Source: Verrucomicrobiaceae bacterium
Lineage (GTDB): Bacteria; Verrucomicrobiota; Verrucomicrobiia; Verrucomicrobiales; Verrucomicrobiaceae
NCBI GenBank assembly: GCA_015075365.1
Contig: JABTUN010000002.1
Span: 930,001-994,000, forward strand
DNA length: 64,000 nucleotides
Reading direction: 5' to 3'
Made by a program: the position numbers and the translations under genes. The notes under the pieces are model-generated. The model was given only the letters and a program-made list of their open reading frames with translations. It made no database searches and was not told the DNA's origin. Below, one piece after another: positions 17,117 to 23,923 of this stretch (position 1 is the first letter of the stretch; every line of letters begins with the position of its first letter).

Positions 17117-18315
17117 ACCAGGAGCGAGGCAAGGCCCAGAAAGACGCCCATGCTGACGACATCCGTGGCGGTGGTGAGGAAGATGCTGGACGCGGTGGCC
17201 GGGTCCGCGCCGAAACGACGCAGGGTGAGCGGAATGAGCGCGCCGCAGAGGCCGCTGACGACACAACTGGCCACCATGGACATCCAGACGACGCCGGCGA
17301 GGGCCAGCGCGTTGGGATTCCCGGAGATGCGCGCATACACCATCATGCCGATGGCGGCGGTGACGCCCACGAGCATGCCGTTCATGAGGCCGAGCAGCCC
17401 CTCCTTGGCAACCAAGGCGCGCTCGTCACCCGGCTTCAAATCCCCGAGCGTGACACCGCGCAGCGTGACGGCGAGCGCCTGGCAGCCGGTGTTTCCCGAC
17501 TGGCCGGCGAGCACCGGCAAAAAGGCCGCGAGCAGCACCACGCGGTCGAGCGTCTCCTGAAAGGCCGCGACGACCGCGGCAGCGACGAAGCAGGTGGCCA
17601 GATTGATTTGCAGCCAGGGATGGCGGAAGCGCAGGCTGCGCCGCACCGGCGTGGTGAGCCGCTCCTCCTTTTCCACCCCGACCATGGTGCCCGCCTGCGC
17701 GCTGATCTCGATGGCGCGCGCCTCAAAGAGCGTCTGCCCGCGCACCAGGCCGAGGAGGCGTCCCTCGTCATCGCAAACGGGATACACCGGGTAATGACGG
17801 CCCACCGCCGCCTTCATCGCCTCCGTGAGCGGCATCTCAGGCGCCAGCGTGAAGATGCTGGTGTACATGACCTCGGAAAGACGCGTGTCCGGCGCGGCGA
17901 GCATGAGATCCCGCATGACGAGCACGCCGAGGAGCTTGTTCGCGTCGTCGGTGACGTAACCATAGGTGATGAAGGCCTTCTTGGTCAGCTTGCGCAGCGC
18001 CTCGATCGTCTCGCGCACGGTCATGGAGGGGCGGAAAATGGCCACCGGCGGCTCCATGAGCCAGCCGACGCTGTCCTCCGGATGCTCCCGGTTGCTGATC
18101 CACTGGCGCGCCTTTTCGATGGGGGCGGCGGCCAGGATGGCGCAGCGGCGCTCGTCCGTCATCTCATGGAGCACCTGCTGGGCCACCATGGGATTGAGTT
18201 CCTGCAGCACGGCGGCCGCCTCCGCGTCCGGTGCCTGCTCCAGCGCGTCGGCGGCGTCGTGAGGGGCGCTTTGACGCACCAGCGTCAGCAGGGATGGAGG
18301 ATCGTCGTCAGGCAT
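17113..18315 (-). CDS. mgtE: MgtE-family magnesium channel/transporter
   Basis: 400 residues from the ATG at 18315 (the upstream frame is an antisense shadow of the rhomboid gene). A shortened MgtE N-domain (DAADALEQAPDAEAAAVLQELNP, ~20-100) is followed by a CBS pair (~105-235; SVGWLMEPPVAIFRPSMTVRETIEAL, GRHYPVYPVCDDEGRLLGLV). The five-helix pore domain (~255-400) carries the family motif GQSGNTGCQALAVTLRGV (~271). It mediates Mg2+ uptake gated by cytosolic Mg2+ through the N and CBS domains. The N-domain is shorter than usual, as in some other MgtE proteins. Confidence 0.9.
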   Translation of the reverse strand: MPDDDPPSLLTLVRQSAPHDAADALEQAPDAEAAAVLQELNPMVAQQVLHEMTDERRCAILAAAPIEKARQWISNREHPEDSVGWLMEPPVAIFRPSMTVRETIEALRKLTKKAFITYGYVTDDANKLLGVLVMRDLMLAAPDTRLSEVMYTSIFTLAPEMPLTEAMKAAVGRHYPVYPVCDDEGRLLGLVRGQTLFEARAIEISAQAGTMVGVEKEERLTTPVRRSLRFRHPWLQINLATCFVAAAVVAAFQETLDRVVLLAAFLPVLAGQSGNTGCQALAVTLRGVTLGDLKPGDERALVAKEGLLGLMNGMLVGVTAAIGMMVYARISGNPNALALAGVVWMSMVASCVVSGLCGALIPLTLRRFGADPATASSIFLTTATDVVSMGVFLGLASLLV

Positions 18316-18408
18316 GCGGCAGAAGACCTTAGCAGGGGCGGCAGGCGGTTGCCAACCGGCCTGGAGAAAAAACTCGCGCGGCGTGCTGTCGCGGCCCAAG
18401 TTCGGCCC

Positions 18409-19380
18409 ATGTCTGTCTTTGAACGCGACTACATGCGCGATGAACCGCCGCGGGGCTCCCGCACGGCACGGAGCCGCGCGCCCGCCAGCGCGTTCAAGCG
18501 CGTCATGGTGCTGATCAGCGCGGTGTTCGTGGCACAGTTCGGCTTTGGCTGGCTGGCGGATCATCATCCCTTCCTGCCGTGGGGCGGGGTGAGCATGCGA
18601 GAGCTGGGCCAGGGCCATGTGTGGACGCTGGTCACCTACATGTTCGTGCATGGCAGCCTGGGGCACTTCATGCTGAACATGCTCCTGCTGTGGTTCGTGG
18701 GCCGGCAGGTGCAGGACCTCTTCGGCAGCCGGCACTTCACGCAGATCTTTCTCTTCTCGGGCATTTTTGGCGCGGCGCTGGAGATGGTGGTGAACGCCTT
18801 TGTGCATGGAGACACCACCACGCCGCTGGTGGGCGCGTCCGCGGCGGCCTTTGGCCTGCTGCTGGCGCTGGCGGTGCTGCTGCCGATGGAGCAGATCACC
18901 GCGTTCATCTTCTTCATCGTCCCGGTGCCGCTGCGCCTGTGGACGCTGGCCAAGGCGCTGTGCCTCATCCAGCTCGTGTTTGCGCTGGGAACCGTGCTGT
19001 TTCCGGGCTCCATGCCGGAGGGCATGAAGATCGCCTATTTCGCGCACCTCGGCGGCGCGGCGGTGGGCTGGCTTTATGCGCGGGCGCTAGGTTACGGCGG
19101 CCAGCCGATGACCTATGCCTCCCAATGGCAGCCGGCGGAGACGGCACGGCAGCGGAGGGAACGGGCGCTCTCCCATGTGCGCTCCCGCGTGGAGGTGGAC
19201 CTCGAACCGCTGCCCGCGCGTCCCCTGCCCCCGCGCGCACCCGCGGCGGAGCTGGATGTGGATGACATCCTCGACAAAATCCTGCTCCACGGCATCGGCA
19301 GCCTGACGCCGGAGGAGAGACAGTTGCTGGAGCGCGCCAGCCGGGAGATCACCCGGCGGGATGGCGGCGCGGCGCGCTAA
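18409..19380 (+). CDS. Rhomboid-family intramembrane serine protease
   Basis: 323 residues from the ATG at 18409. Six or so membrane segments begin at ~30 (VMVLISAVFVAQFGFGWLA). The family signatures are HGSLGHFMLNMLLLWFVG (~72), catalytic Ser144 in VGASAAAFG, and catalytic His213 in AHLGGAAVGW. A cytoplasmic C-terminal tail of ~90 charged residues ends with an LTPEERQLLERAS helix also seen on other verrucomicrobial/planctomycete rhomboids. Rhomboids cleave single-pass membrane proteins; substrate unknown here. Divergent from mgtE. Confidence 0.9.
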   Translation: MSVFERDYMRDEPPRGSRTARSRAPASAFKRVMVLISAVFVAQFGFGWLADHHPFLPWGGVSMRELGQGHVWTLVTYMFVHGSLGHFMLNMLLLWFVGRQVQDLFGSRHFTQIFLFSGIFGAALEMVVNAFVHGDTTTPLVGASAAAFGLLLALAVLLPMEQITAFIFFIVPVPLRLWTLAKALCLIQLVFALGTVLFPGSMPEGMKIAYFAHLGGAAVGWLYARALGYGGQPMTYASQWQPAETARQRRERALSHVRSRVEVDLEPLPARPLPPRAPAAELDVDDILDKILLHGIGSLTPEERQLLERASREITRRDGGAAR

Positions 19381-19402
19381 TCCTGGCCCAATCCGCGTCC
19401 CG

Positions 19403-19573
19403 ATGCTGTTCTCCCGCTCGCTGCGCCTCGCTCTTTTCGCACTCGGCACCCTGCTGACCGGCATCTGGGTGCGCACCTGCCACCTGCCGCCGGAAAAGCG
19501 CGTGCGGATCATGGAACCCGCCAACGCGCCGCGTGACCTGGATCCGCACCGTCCGCGCAATCCGGACGAATGA
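19403..19573 (+). CDS. Short hypothetical membrane or secreted peptide
   Basis: 56 residues, MLFSRSLRLALFALGTLLTGIWVRTCHLPP..., a single hydrophobic segment followed by a short basic/proline-rich tail (ANAPRDLDPHRPRNPDE). Located 22 bp after the rhomboid gene on the same strand. Could be a small membrane protein. No family recognised. A longer in-frame start at 19361 overlaps the rhomboid gene. Confidence 0.4.
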   Translation: MLFSRSLRLALFALGTLLTGIWVRTCHLPPEKRVRIMEPANAPRDLDPHRPRNPDE

Positions 19574-19624
19574 TCCGCGCAAGGCGGCATTGATTTGGCA
19601 GACCATCCGGCGGAACATCCCGCC

Positions 19625-20167
19625 ATGTCCATCACCACCCGCAAAGGCGACGACGGCAGCACGGATCTCCTGTATGGCACCCGCGCCGCCAAATCACACC
19701 CGCGCATCCACGCCCTGGGCGCGGTGGACGAGCTGAATGCCGCGCTCGGCCCGCTGCGCATCAGCGCCGCCAAACCCCGCACCCGGGACATCATCCCCGT
19801 CGTGCAACGCTGGCTGATCACGCTCATGGGAGAGCTGGCCACGCCTCCTGGCCTGGAACAGCGCCACGCCGCCACACATACCGACCGAATCGACGCGGAA
19901 AAGGTGCACCAGCTCGACGACTGGGCGGCGCACCTCGAGGCCAAGGGCGCGCTGAAATTTGAAGGCTGGGCGCTGCCGGGCGAGGCCGGCGTCATGAGCG
20001 GCGCGCATGCCGACCTGGCCCGTGTGGCCGCGCGCCGGGCGGAGCGCGCCGTGGCTGATCTCCAGGGCACTGGAGAGGAAGTGCCCAACAAGGAGGTGCT
20101 GCGCTTCCTCAATCGTCTCTCCGACCTGCTATGGCTCCTGGCCCGCTGGGAGGAAAGCGAGTCCTGA
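19625..20167 (+). CDS. Cob(I)yrinic acid a,c-diamide / cob(I)alamin adenosyltransferase, PduO type
   Basis: 180 residues with the PduO/MMAB signatures: N-terminal TRKGDDGSTDLLYG (ATP-binding loop), AVDELNAALGPLR, ARRAERAV in the third helix and FLNRLSDLLWLLARWEE at the end. The enzyme transfers adenosyl from ATP to cob(I)alamin to make coenzyme B12, in a trimeric helical bundle. Slightly diverged at the ATP loop (LLYGTRAAKSHPRIHALG replaces the usual VxKxxxRxxAyG). No B12 pathway gene adjoins it. Confidence 0.85.
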   Translation: MSITTRKGDDGSTDLLYGTRAAKSHPRIHALGAVDELNAALGPLRISAAKPRTRDIIPVVQRWLITLMGELATPPGLEQRHAATHTDRIDAEKVHQLDDWAAHLEAKGALKFEGWALPGEAGVMSGAHADLARVAARRAERAVADLQGTGEEVPNKEVLRFLNRLSDLLWLLARWEESES

Positions 20168-20263
20168 CGCCCCGGTCTCCCGGCCACCGTCCAAAGGCGT
20201 GCATGAGCACTTTGACGGGAAATCCTCCCTTCCAGCGCCGTTTCTTTCGCCCCGTCCTCATTC

Positions 20264-21403
20264 ATGTCCGAAGCCCGCCCATCCGCCCTGATCCGATTTC
20301 TCGTCTTCCTGCTCGTCACCGCCGCCGTGGCCGCCGGAGGCTGGATCTACTGGCAGCGCACGCAACAAAGGGCCTCCGCGCCTTCCTCATCCAAGGGCGC
20401 GCCCAAGGGCGCGCAGCTCGTCATCTCGGCCAAGGTTGCCAAGGAAAACTTCACCCTTGATCTCGACGCCATCGGCACCGTGCAGGCCTTCGAGTCCGCC
20501 GACATCAGCTCCAACGTCACCGAACGCGTCACCGGCCTCTTCTTCAACGATGGCGATCATGTCAAACAAGGCACGCTGCTGGCAACCTTGAGCGATTCCG
20601 AGGAGCAGGCCATGCTCGCCTCCGCCAAGGCCACCCTGGCCGAGGAGGAACGCGAGATCGCCCGCCTGCAAAACCTCGTCAAAGACGGTGCCGCGCCCGA
20701 GGCGCGCCTCGCGGAACGCCGCACCCTCGCGGACATCGCCCGGCAGAAGATCCTCGAGGCGGAGGCACGGCTGGCGGACCGGCGCATCACGGCCCCTTTC
20801 GACGGCTGGCTGGGACTGCGCCGCATCAGCGTTGGCGCGCTCGTCACGCCAGGCACCATCATCGCGCAGCTCGACAAGATTGATGTCGTGAAAATCGACT
20901 TCTCCGTGCCGGAGACGTATCTGGGCCTCGTGCGCGCCGGCACCGCCATCATCGCCCGCGCCGAGACCGCCAAAGACCGCCGCTTTGAGGGCAAAATCTC
21001 CCGGCTCGACTCGCGCCTCGATCCCGTGACACGCTCCGTCGCCGCGCGCGCCGAGGTGCCCAATCCTGACCTGCTGCTGAAGCCCGGCATGCTCGTCATG
21101 GTCACGCTCGTGGTCGAGCCCCGCCTCTCGCTGGCCATTCCGGAGCGCTCACTCGTCCCCGTTGGCTCCAAGGCCTATGTTTTCGCCATCGAAACCGGCA
21201 AAGTGAGACGCATGGAGGTCAAAACAGGCCGGCGCAAGCCAGGCAGCGTCGAAATCCTCAGCGGCGTCTCGGAAGGACAACTCATCGTCGCCGATGGACT
21301 CGTGGGCCTCCAAGACGGCAACACAGTCAAGATTACCGGCGAATACGCCGGCCCTGTGAAACCCTTCAACCCGGAGCAAGGTGGCTCTGCCACGCAGGAG
21401 TAG
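20264..21403 (+). CDS. RND-type efflux periplasmic adaptor (membrane fusion protein)
   Basis: 379 residues, HlyD/AcrA architecture. N-terminal anchor (ALIRFLVFLLVTAAVAAGGWIYW), lipoyl-like half (ISSNVTERVTGLFFNDGDHVKQGTLLATL), helical hairpin of ~45 residues with heptad character (EEQAMLASAKATLAEEEREIARLQNLV), second lipoyl half (RRITAPFDGWLGLRRISVGALVTPG), beta-barrel (VVKIDFSVPETYLGLVRAGT) and membrane-proximal domain (IPERSLVPVGSKAYVFAI). It should bridge an inner-membrane RND pump and an outer-membrane channel, but no pump or TolC gene follows. Confidence 0.88.
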   Translation: MSEARPSALIRFLVFLLVTAAVAAGGWIYWQRTQQRASAPSSSKGAPKGAQLVISAKVAKENFTLDLDAIGTVQAFESADISSNVTERVTGLFFNDGDHVKQGTLLATLSDSEEQAMLASAKATLAEEEREIARLQNLVKDGAAPEARLAERRTLADIARQKILEAEARLADRRITAPFDGWLGLRRISVGALVTPGTIIAQLDKIDVVKIDFSVPETYLGLVRAGTAIIARAETAKDRRFEGKISRLDSRLDPVTRSVAARAEVPNPDLLLKPGMLVMVTLVVEPRLSLAIPERSLVPVGSKAYVFAIETGKVRRMEVKTGRRKPGSVEILSGVSEGQLIVADGLVGLQDGNTVKITGEYAGPVKPFNPEQGGSATQE

Positions 21404-21439
21404 CGCAAAGCTGCCTGCGGCGGGGCATTGGCCGCACCA

Positions 21440-22867
21440 TCACGCCATCAGCGCCTTCACCGGCTTCGCCGGGTTGATGCCGATGAGTTTGCCGTCCAGA
21501 CCTTGCGTCTTGAAGCTGAAACGATCCGCGTGGAAGCCGAGGAGATGGAGCACCGTCGCGTGGAAATCGCTGATGTGGAGCGGGTCTTTGACGATGTTGT
21601 AGCTGAAGTCGTCCGTCTCGCCGTAGATGACGCCGCCTTTGGCGCCGCCGCCGGCCATCCACATGCTGAAGCAGCGCGGATGGTGGTCGCGGCCGTAGTT
21701 TTCCTTCGAGAGGCCGCCTTGGGAGTAGATGGTGCGGCCGAATTCACCGCCCCAGATGATGAGCGTTTCGTCGAGCATGCCGCGTTGCTTCAAATCCTCT
21801 AGCAGGGCAAAGCAGGGCTGATCGACGTCTTTGCACTGGCTGGGCATGCGGCCGCCGACGTTGCTGTGGTGGTCCCAGTTGTTGTGGTAGAGCTGGATGA
21901 AGCGCACGCCGCGCTCGGCGAGCCGGCGGGCCATGAGCACGCTGTTGGCAAAGGAGCCGGGCTTTTTCGCGTCGGGGCCGTAAAGCTCGAAAATGTGCTC
22001 GGGTTCCTTCGAAAGGTCGGTGAGCTCCGGCACGCTCGCTTGCATGCGGAAGGCCATTTCATACTGCGAGATGCGCGTCTGCGTCTCGGGATCGCCGAGT
22101 TGCTGGAATTCGAGCTCGTTGAGCGCGTTGAGGCCTTCGATGGTGCGGCGGCGCACGCTGTCGGGCACGCCGGGCGGGTTGTTGATGTAGAGAATGGGGT
22201 CGCCCTTGCTGCGAAAGGACACGCCGGCGTGCTCGCCGGGCAGGTAACCGCTGCTCCACAGGCGCGCGGAGATGGCCTGCTCCTGCTCGCGATTCGTCGG
22301 CGTGGCGACGAGGACGACAAAGGTGGGCAGATTCTCATTCATCGAGCCGAGGCCATACGAGGCCCAGGAGCCGAGGCAGGGACGCCCGCCGATCTGGTTG
22401 CCCGTCTGCATTGCGGTGATGGCGGGCTCATGATTGATGGCCTCCGTGTGCAGCGAGCGCATCCAGCAGATTTCATCGGCTTTCTTCGCCAAATTCGGCA
22501 GCAACTCGGTGTTCATCATCATGCCGCACTGGCCCGCGGCGCTGAATTCAAACTTCGACGGCGCGATGGGGAAGCGCGCCTGCCCGCTGGTCATCGTGGT
22601 GAGTCGCTGGCCCTGGCGCACGCTGTCCGGCAGGTCCTTGTCATACCACTTCATCATCTCCGGCTTGTAGTCGAACAGATCGATCTGCGACGGGCCTCCG
22701 ACCATGTGCAGGTAGATGACGCGCTTGGCCTTTGGCGCAAAATGCGGTCCTCCGGCCTTGTGCGACATCGCAGCCTGCAACGACTGCCCGAAGAGCGACG
22801 ACAACGCGGCTCCGCCGAGGAGGTGAGAGCCGTTGGTGAAGAATTGGCGGCGGGTGAAGGGGGTCAT
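21440..22867 (-). CDS. DUF1501 protein, Tat-exported
   Basis: 475 residues from the ATG at 22867. The N-terminus FTRRQFFTNGSHLLGGAALSSLFG is a twin-arginine signal. The body is classic DUF1501: KRVIYLHMVGGPSQIDLFDYKP, SLHTEAINHEPAI, SYGLGSMNENLPTFVVL, TLIIWGGEFGRTIYSQGG, GRDHHPRCFSMWMAGGG and HISDFHATVLHLLGF. The fold is related to alkaline phosphatase/sulfatase; its biochemical role is unestablished. It is often partnered with DUF1553 proteins; the one here (23924-27094, same strand) lies upstream, separated by a lipoprotein gene and a repeat nest. Confidence 0.9.
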   Translation of the reverse strand: MTPFTRRQFFTNGSHLLGGAALSSLFGQSLQAAMSHKAGGPHFAPKAKRVIYLHMVGGPSQIDLFDYKPEMMKWYDKDLPDSVRQGQRLTTMTSGQARFPIAPSKFEFSAAGQCGMMMNTELLPNLAKKADEICWMRSLHTEAINHEPAITAMQTGNQIGGRPCLGSWASYGLGSMNENLPTFVVLVATPTNREQEQAISARLWSSGYLPGEHAGVSFRSKGDPILYINNPPGVPDSVRRRTIEGLNALNELEFQQLGDPETQTRISQYEMAFRMQASVPELTDLSKEPEHIFELYGPDAKKPGSFANSVLMARRLAERGVRFIQLYHNNWDHHSNVGGRMPSQCKDVDQPCFALLEDLKQRGMLDETLIIWGGEFGRTIYSQGGLSKENYGRDHHPRCFSMWMAGGGAKGGVIYGETDDFSYNIVKDPLHISDFHATVLHLLGFHADRFSFKTQGLDGKLIGINPAKPVKALMA

Positions 22868-22907
22868 AAAAGTGGAGTGGTGGAGTGATGGAGAAATGGG
22901 GCGCAGA

Positions 22908-23549
22908 TCAGGGATTGCTGGCTGGGGCTTTGAAGTCGGGAAAAAGAATGGAGGCAATCAATCCGCCGATCAGGGCTCCTTCGTGGGAGCCAAACTTGCA
23001 TTCGCAAGCAAAGAGCACGGCCCAAACAATGCCGCCGCGCACGTCATCACGTTGCAGGTTTTCCAGGCCCTTCTTGAGGTTTTGAGCGGCGGCTCGTTCG
23101 TAGTCATTCAAATCGGTGCGGGCGGCGTAAGCTTCAATCGCCTTGGCTGCTGCTTCGCCGCCTTGTTGGCGTTGAAGAATGATGAAGTTCAGGCCGTCCC
23201 CGAGTTTTTCGACGGTCAGATGCTTGCTCAGTTCAGCTCCGAGGCTTTCGACCTCGGTTAGTTTCATATCCTCGATGGCCTTGAGAAGGTCAGAAGCCTG
23301 TTTTTTGAGTTCCTCGGCCTTCAGGGCATCCAGCGACCGTTTCGCGGCTTTGGCAGCTTCAGATGCTTGAGACCATTGCTCCTTCCACCAAGTCGGATCG
23401 GTGCTTTTGGCAATCCAATCGCGCCAAGACACCTGAGAGATTTCTGCGGCGGGTTTCGATGTTTGGGGGGCTTCCTCGGCTTTTTGATCGCAACTGCTCA
23501 GGCAGGTCATCGAAGCCAAGATCGCGACGAGAAGCCAATTGGGGCGATG
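22908..23549 (-). CDS. Putative lipoprotein with helical domain; 5' end altered by a repeat
   Basis: About 200 residues. The segment NWLLVAILASMTCLSSC looks like a lipoprotein signal with lipobox LSSC, followed by a long helical region (WWKEQWSQASEAAKAAKRSLDALKAEELKKQASDLLKAIEDM...) and a hydrophobic C-terminal stretch (GALIGGLIASILFP). No ATG, GTG or TTG lies in the expected place before the signal. The frame continues without a start straight into the palindromic repeat at 23554-23709, and only a TTG (23519) or ATG (23510) inside the signal is available. The true start is unresolved and 23549 is the edge of non-repeat sequence. Possibly a damaged gene. Confidence 0.55.
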   Translation of the reverse strand, partial: HRPNWLLVAILASMTCLSSCDQKAEEAPQTSKPAAEISQVSWRDWIAKSTDPTWWKEQWSQASEAAKAAKRSLDALKAEELKKQASDLLKAIEDMKLTEVESLGAELSKHLTVEKLGDGLNFIILQRQQGGEAAAKAIEAYAARTDLNDYERAAAQNLKKGLENLQRDDVRGGIVWAVLFACECKFGSHEGALIGGLIASILFPDFKAPASNP

Positions 23550-23553
23550 AAAC

Positions 23554-23709
23554 GCGACAGCGTTTTGGAGTGCGGTGGGAAGCGAAGCGCGACACCGCTT
23601 TGCGAGGGCGAGCAGAGTTTGCGGGAGCCGATGGACGTTCGAAAGCGGTGTCGCCGATGCGAGGCTTCGCCCTCGCATCTTTGCCACCGCACTCCACGAC
23701 GCTGTCGCG
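23554..23709. repeat. Large palindromic dispersed repeat, family A copy 3
   Basis: Left arm GCGACAGCGTTTTGGAGTGC...GGTGG (23554-23578) pairs with the right arm ending at 23709. Inner arms GCGACACCGCTTT (from 23589) and AAAGCGGTGTCGC (23642-23654) pair perfectly. A further GCGAGGGCGA/TCGCCCTCGC stem is present. Arm sequences match copy 1 at 7534-7706. Confidence 0.85.
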
Positions 23710-23748
23710 GATTTGGCGAGCGTTGGGCCTTTAGGACGAGTTTTTGAT

Positions 23749-23822
23749 CTCACGCAAAGGCGCAAAGGCGCAAAGTTCAGAAGGGCTTCAGAAATCTTTG
23801 CGCCTTTGCGCCTTTGCGTGAG
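23749..23822. repeat. Perfect 27-bp inverted repeat of the CGCAAAGG type
   Basis: Arm 23749-23775, built from CGCAAAGG units (CTCACGCAAAGGCGCAAAGG...), is the exact complement of 23796-23822, with a 20-nt loop. The stem is itself tandemly repetitive. Similar GCAAAG-repeat palindromes are scattered in many environmental bacterial genomes. Non-coding. Confidence 0.85.
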
Positions 23823-23860
23823 TCCTTCTTGGAGTTTTCGTGATTGCCATGCGCCAAGCT

Positions 23861-23879
23861 CATCTCGCGGAGCGAGATG
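23861..23879. repeat. Small REP-like hairpin CATCTCG-CGGA-GCGAGATG
   Basis: CATCTCGCGGAGCGAGATG forms a 7-bp stem with a short loop, 44 bp before the DUF1553 stop codon. It completes the 23550-23923 repeat nest, which contains nothing else I recognise. Could also act as an RNA stem at the transcript end, but no T-run follows. Confidence 0.5.
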
Positions 23880-23923
23880 GCTACTTTGCTTCGCCTGATG
23901 GGCGCTGGATGGCTGGATTGGCA

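Noticed and set aside
23749..23822. Rho-independent terminator
   Set aside because: The stem is strong but very long, lacks a U-run on either strand, and belongs to a dispersed repeat type.
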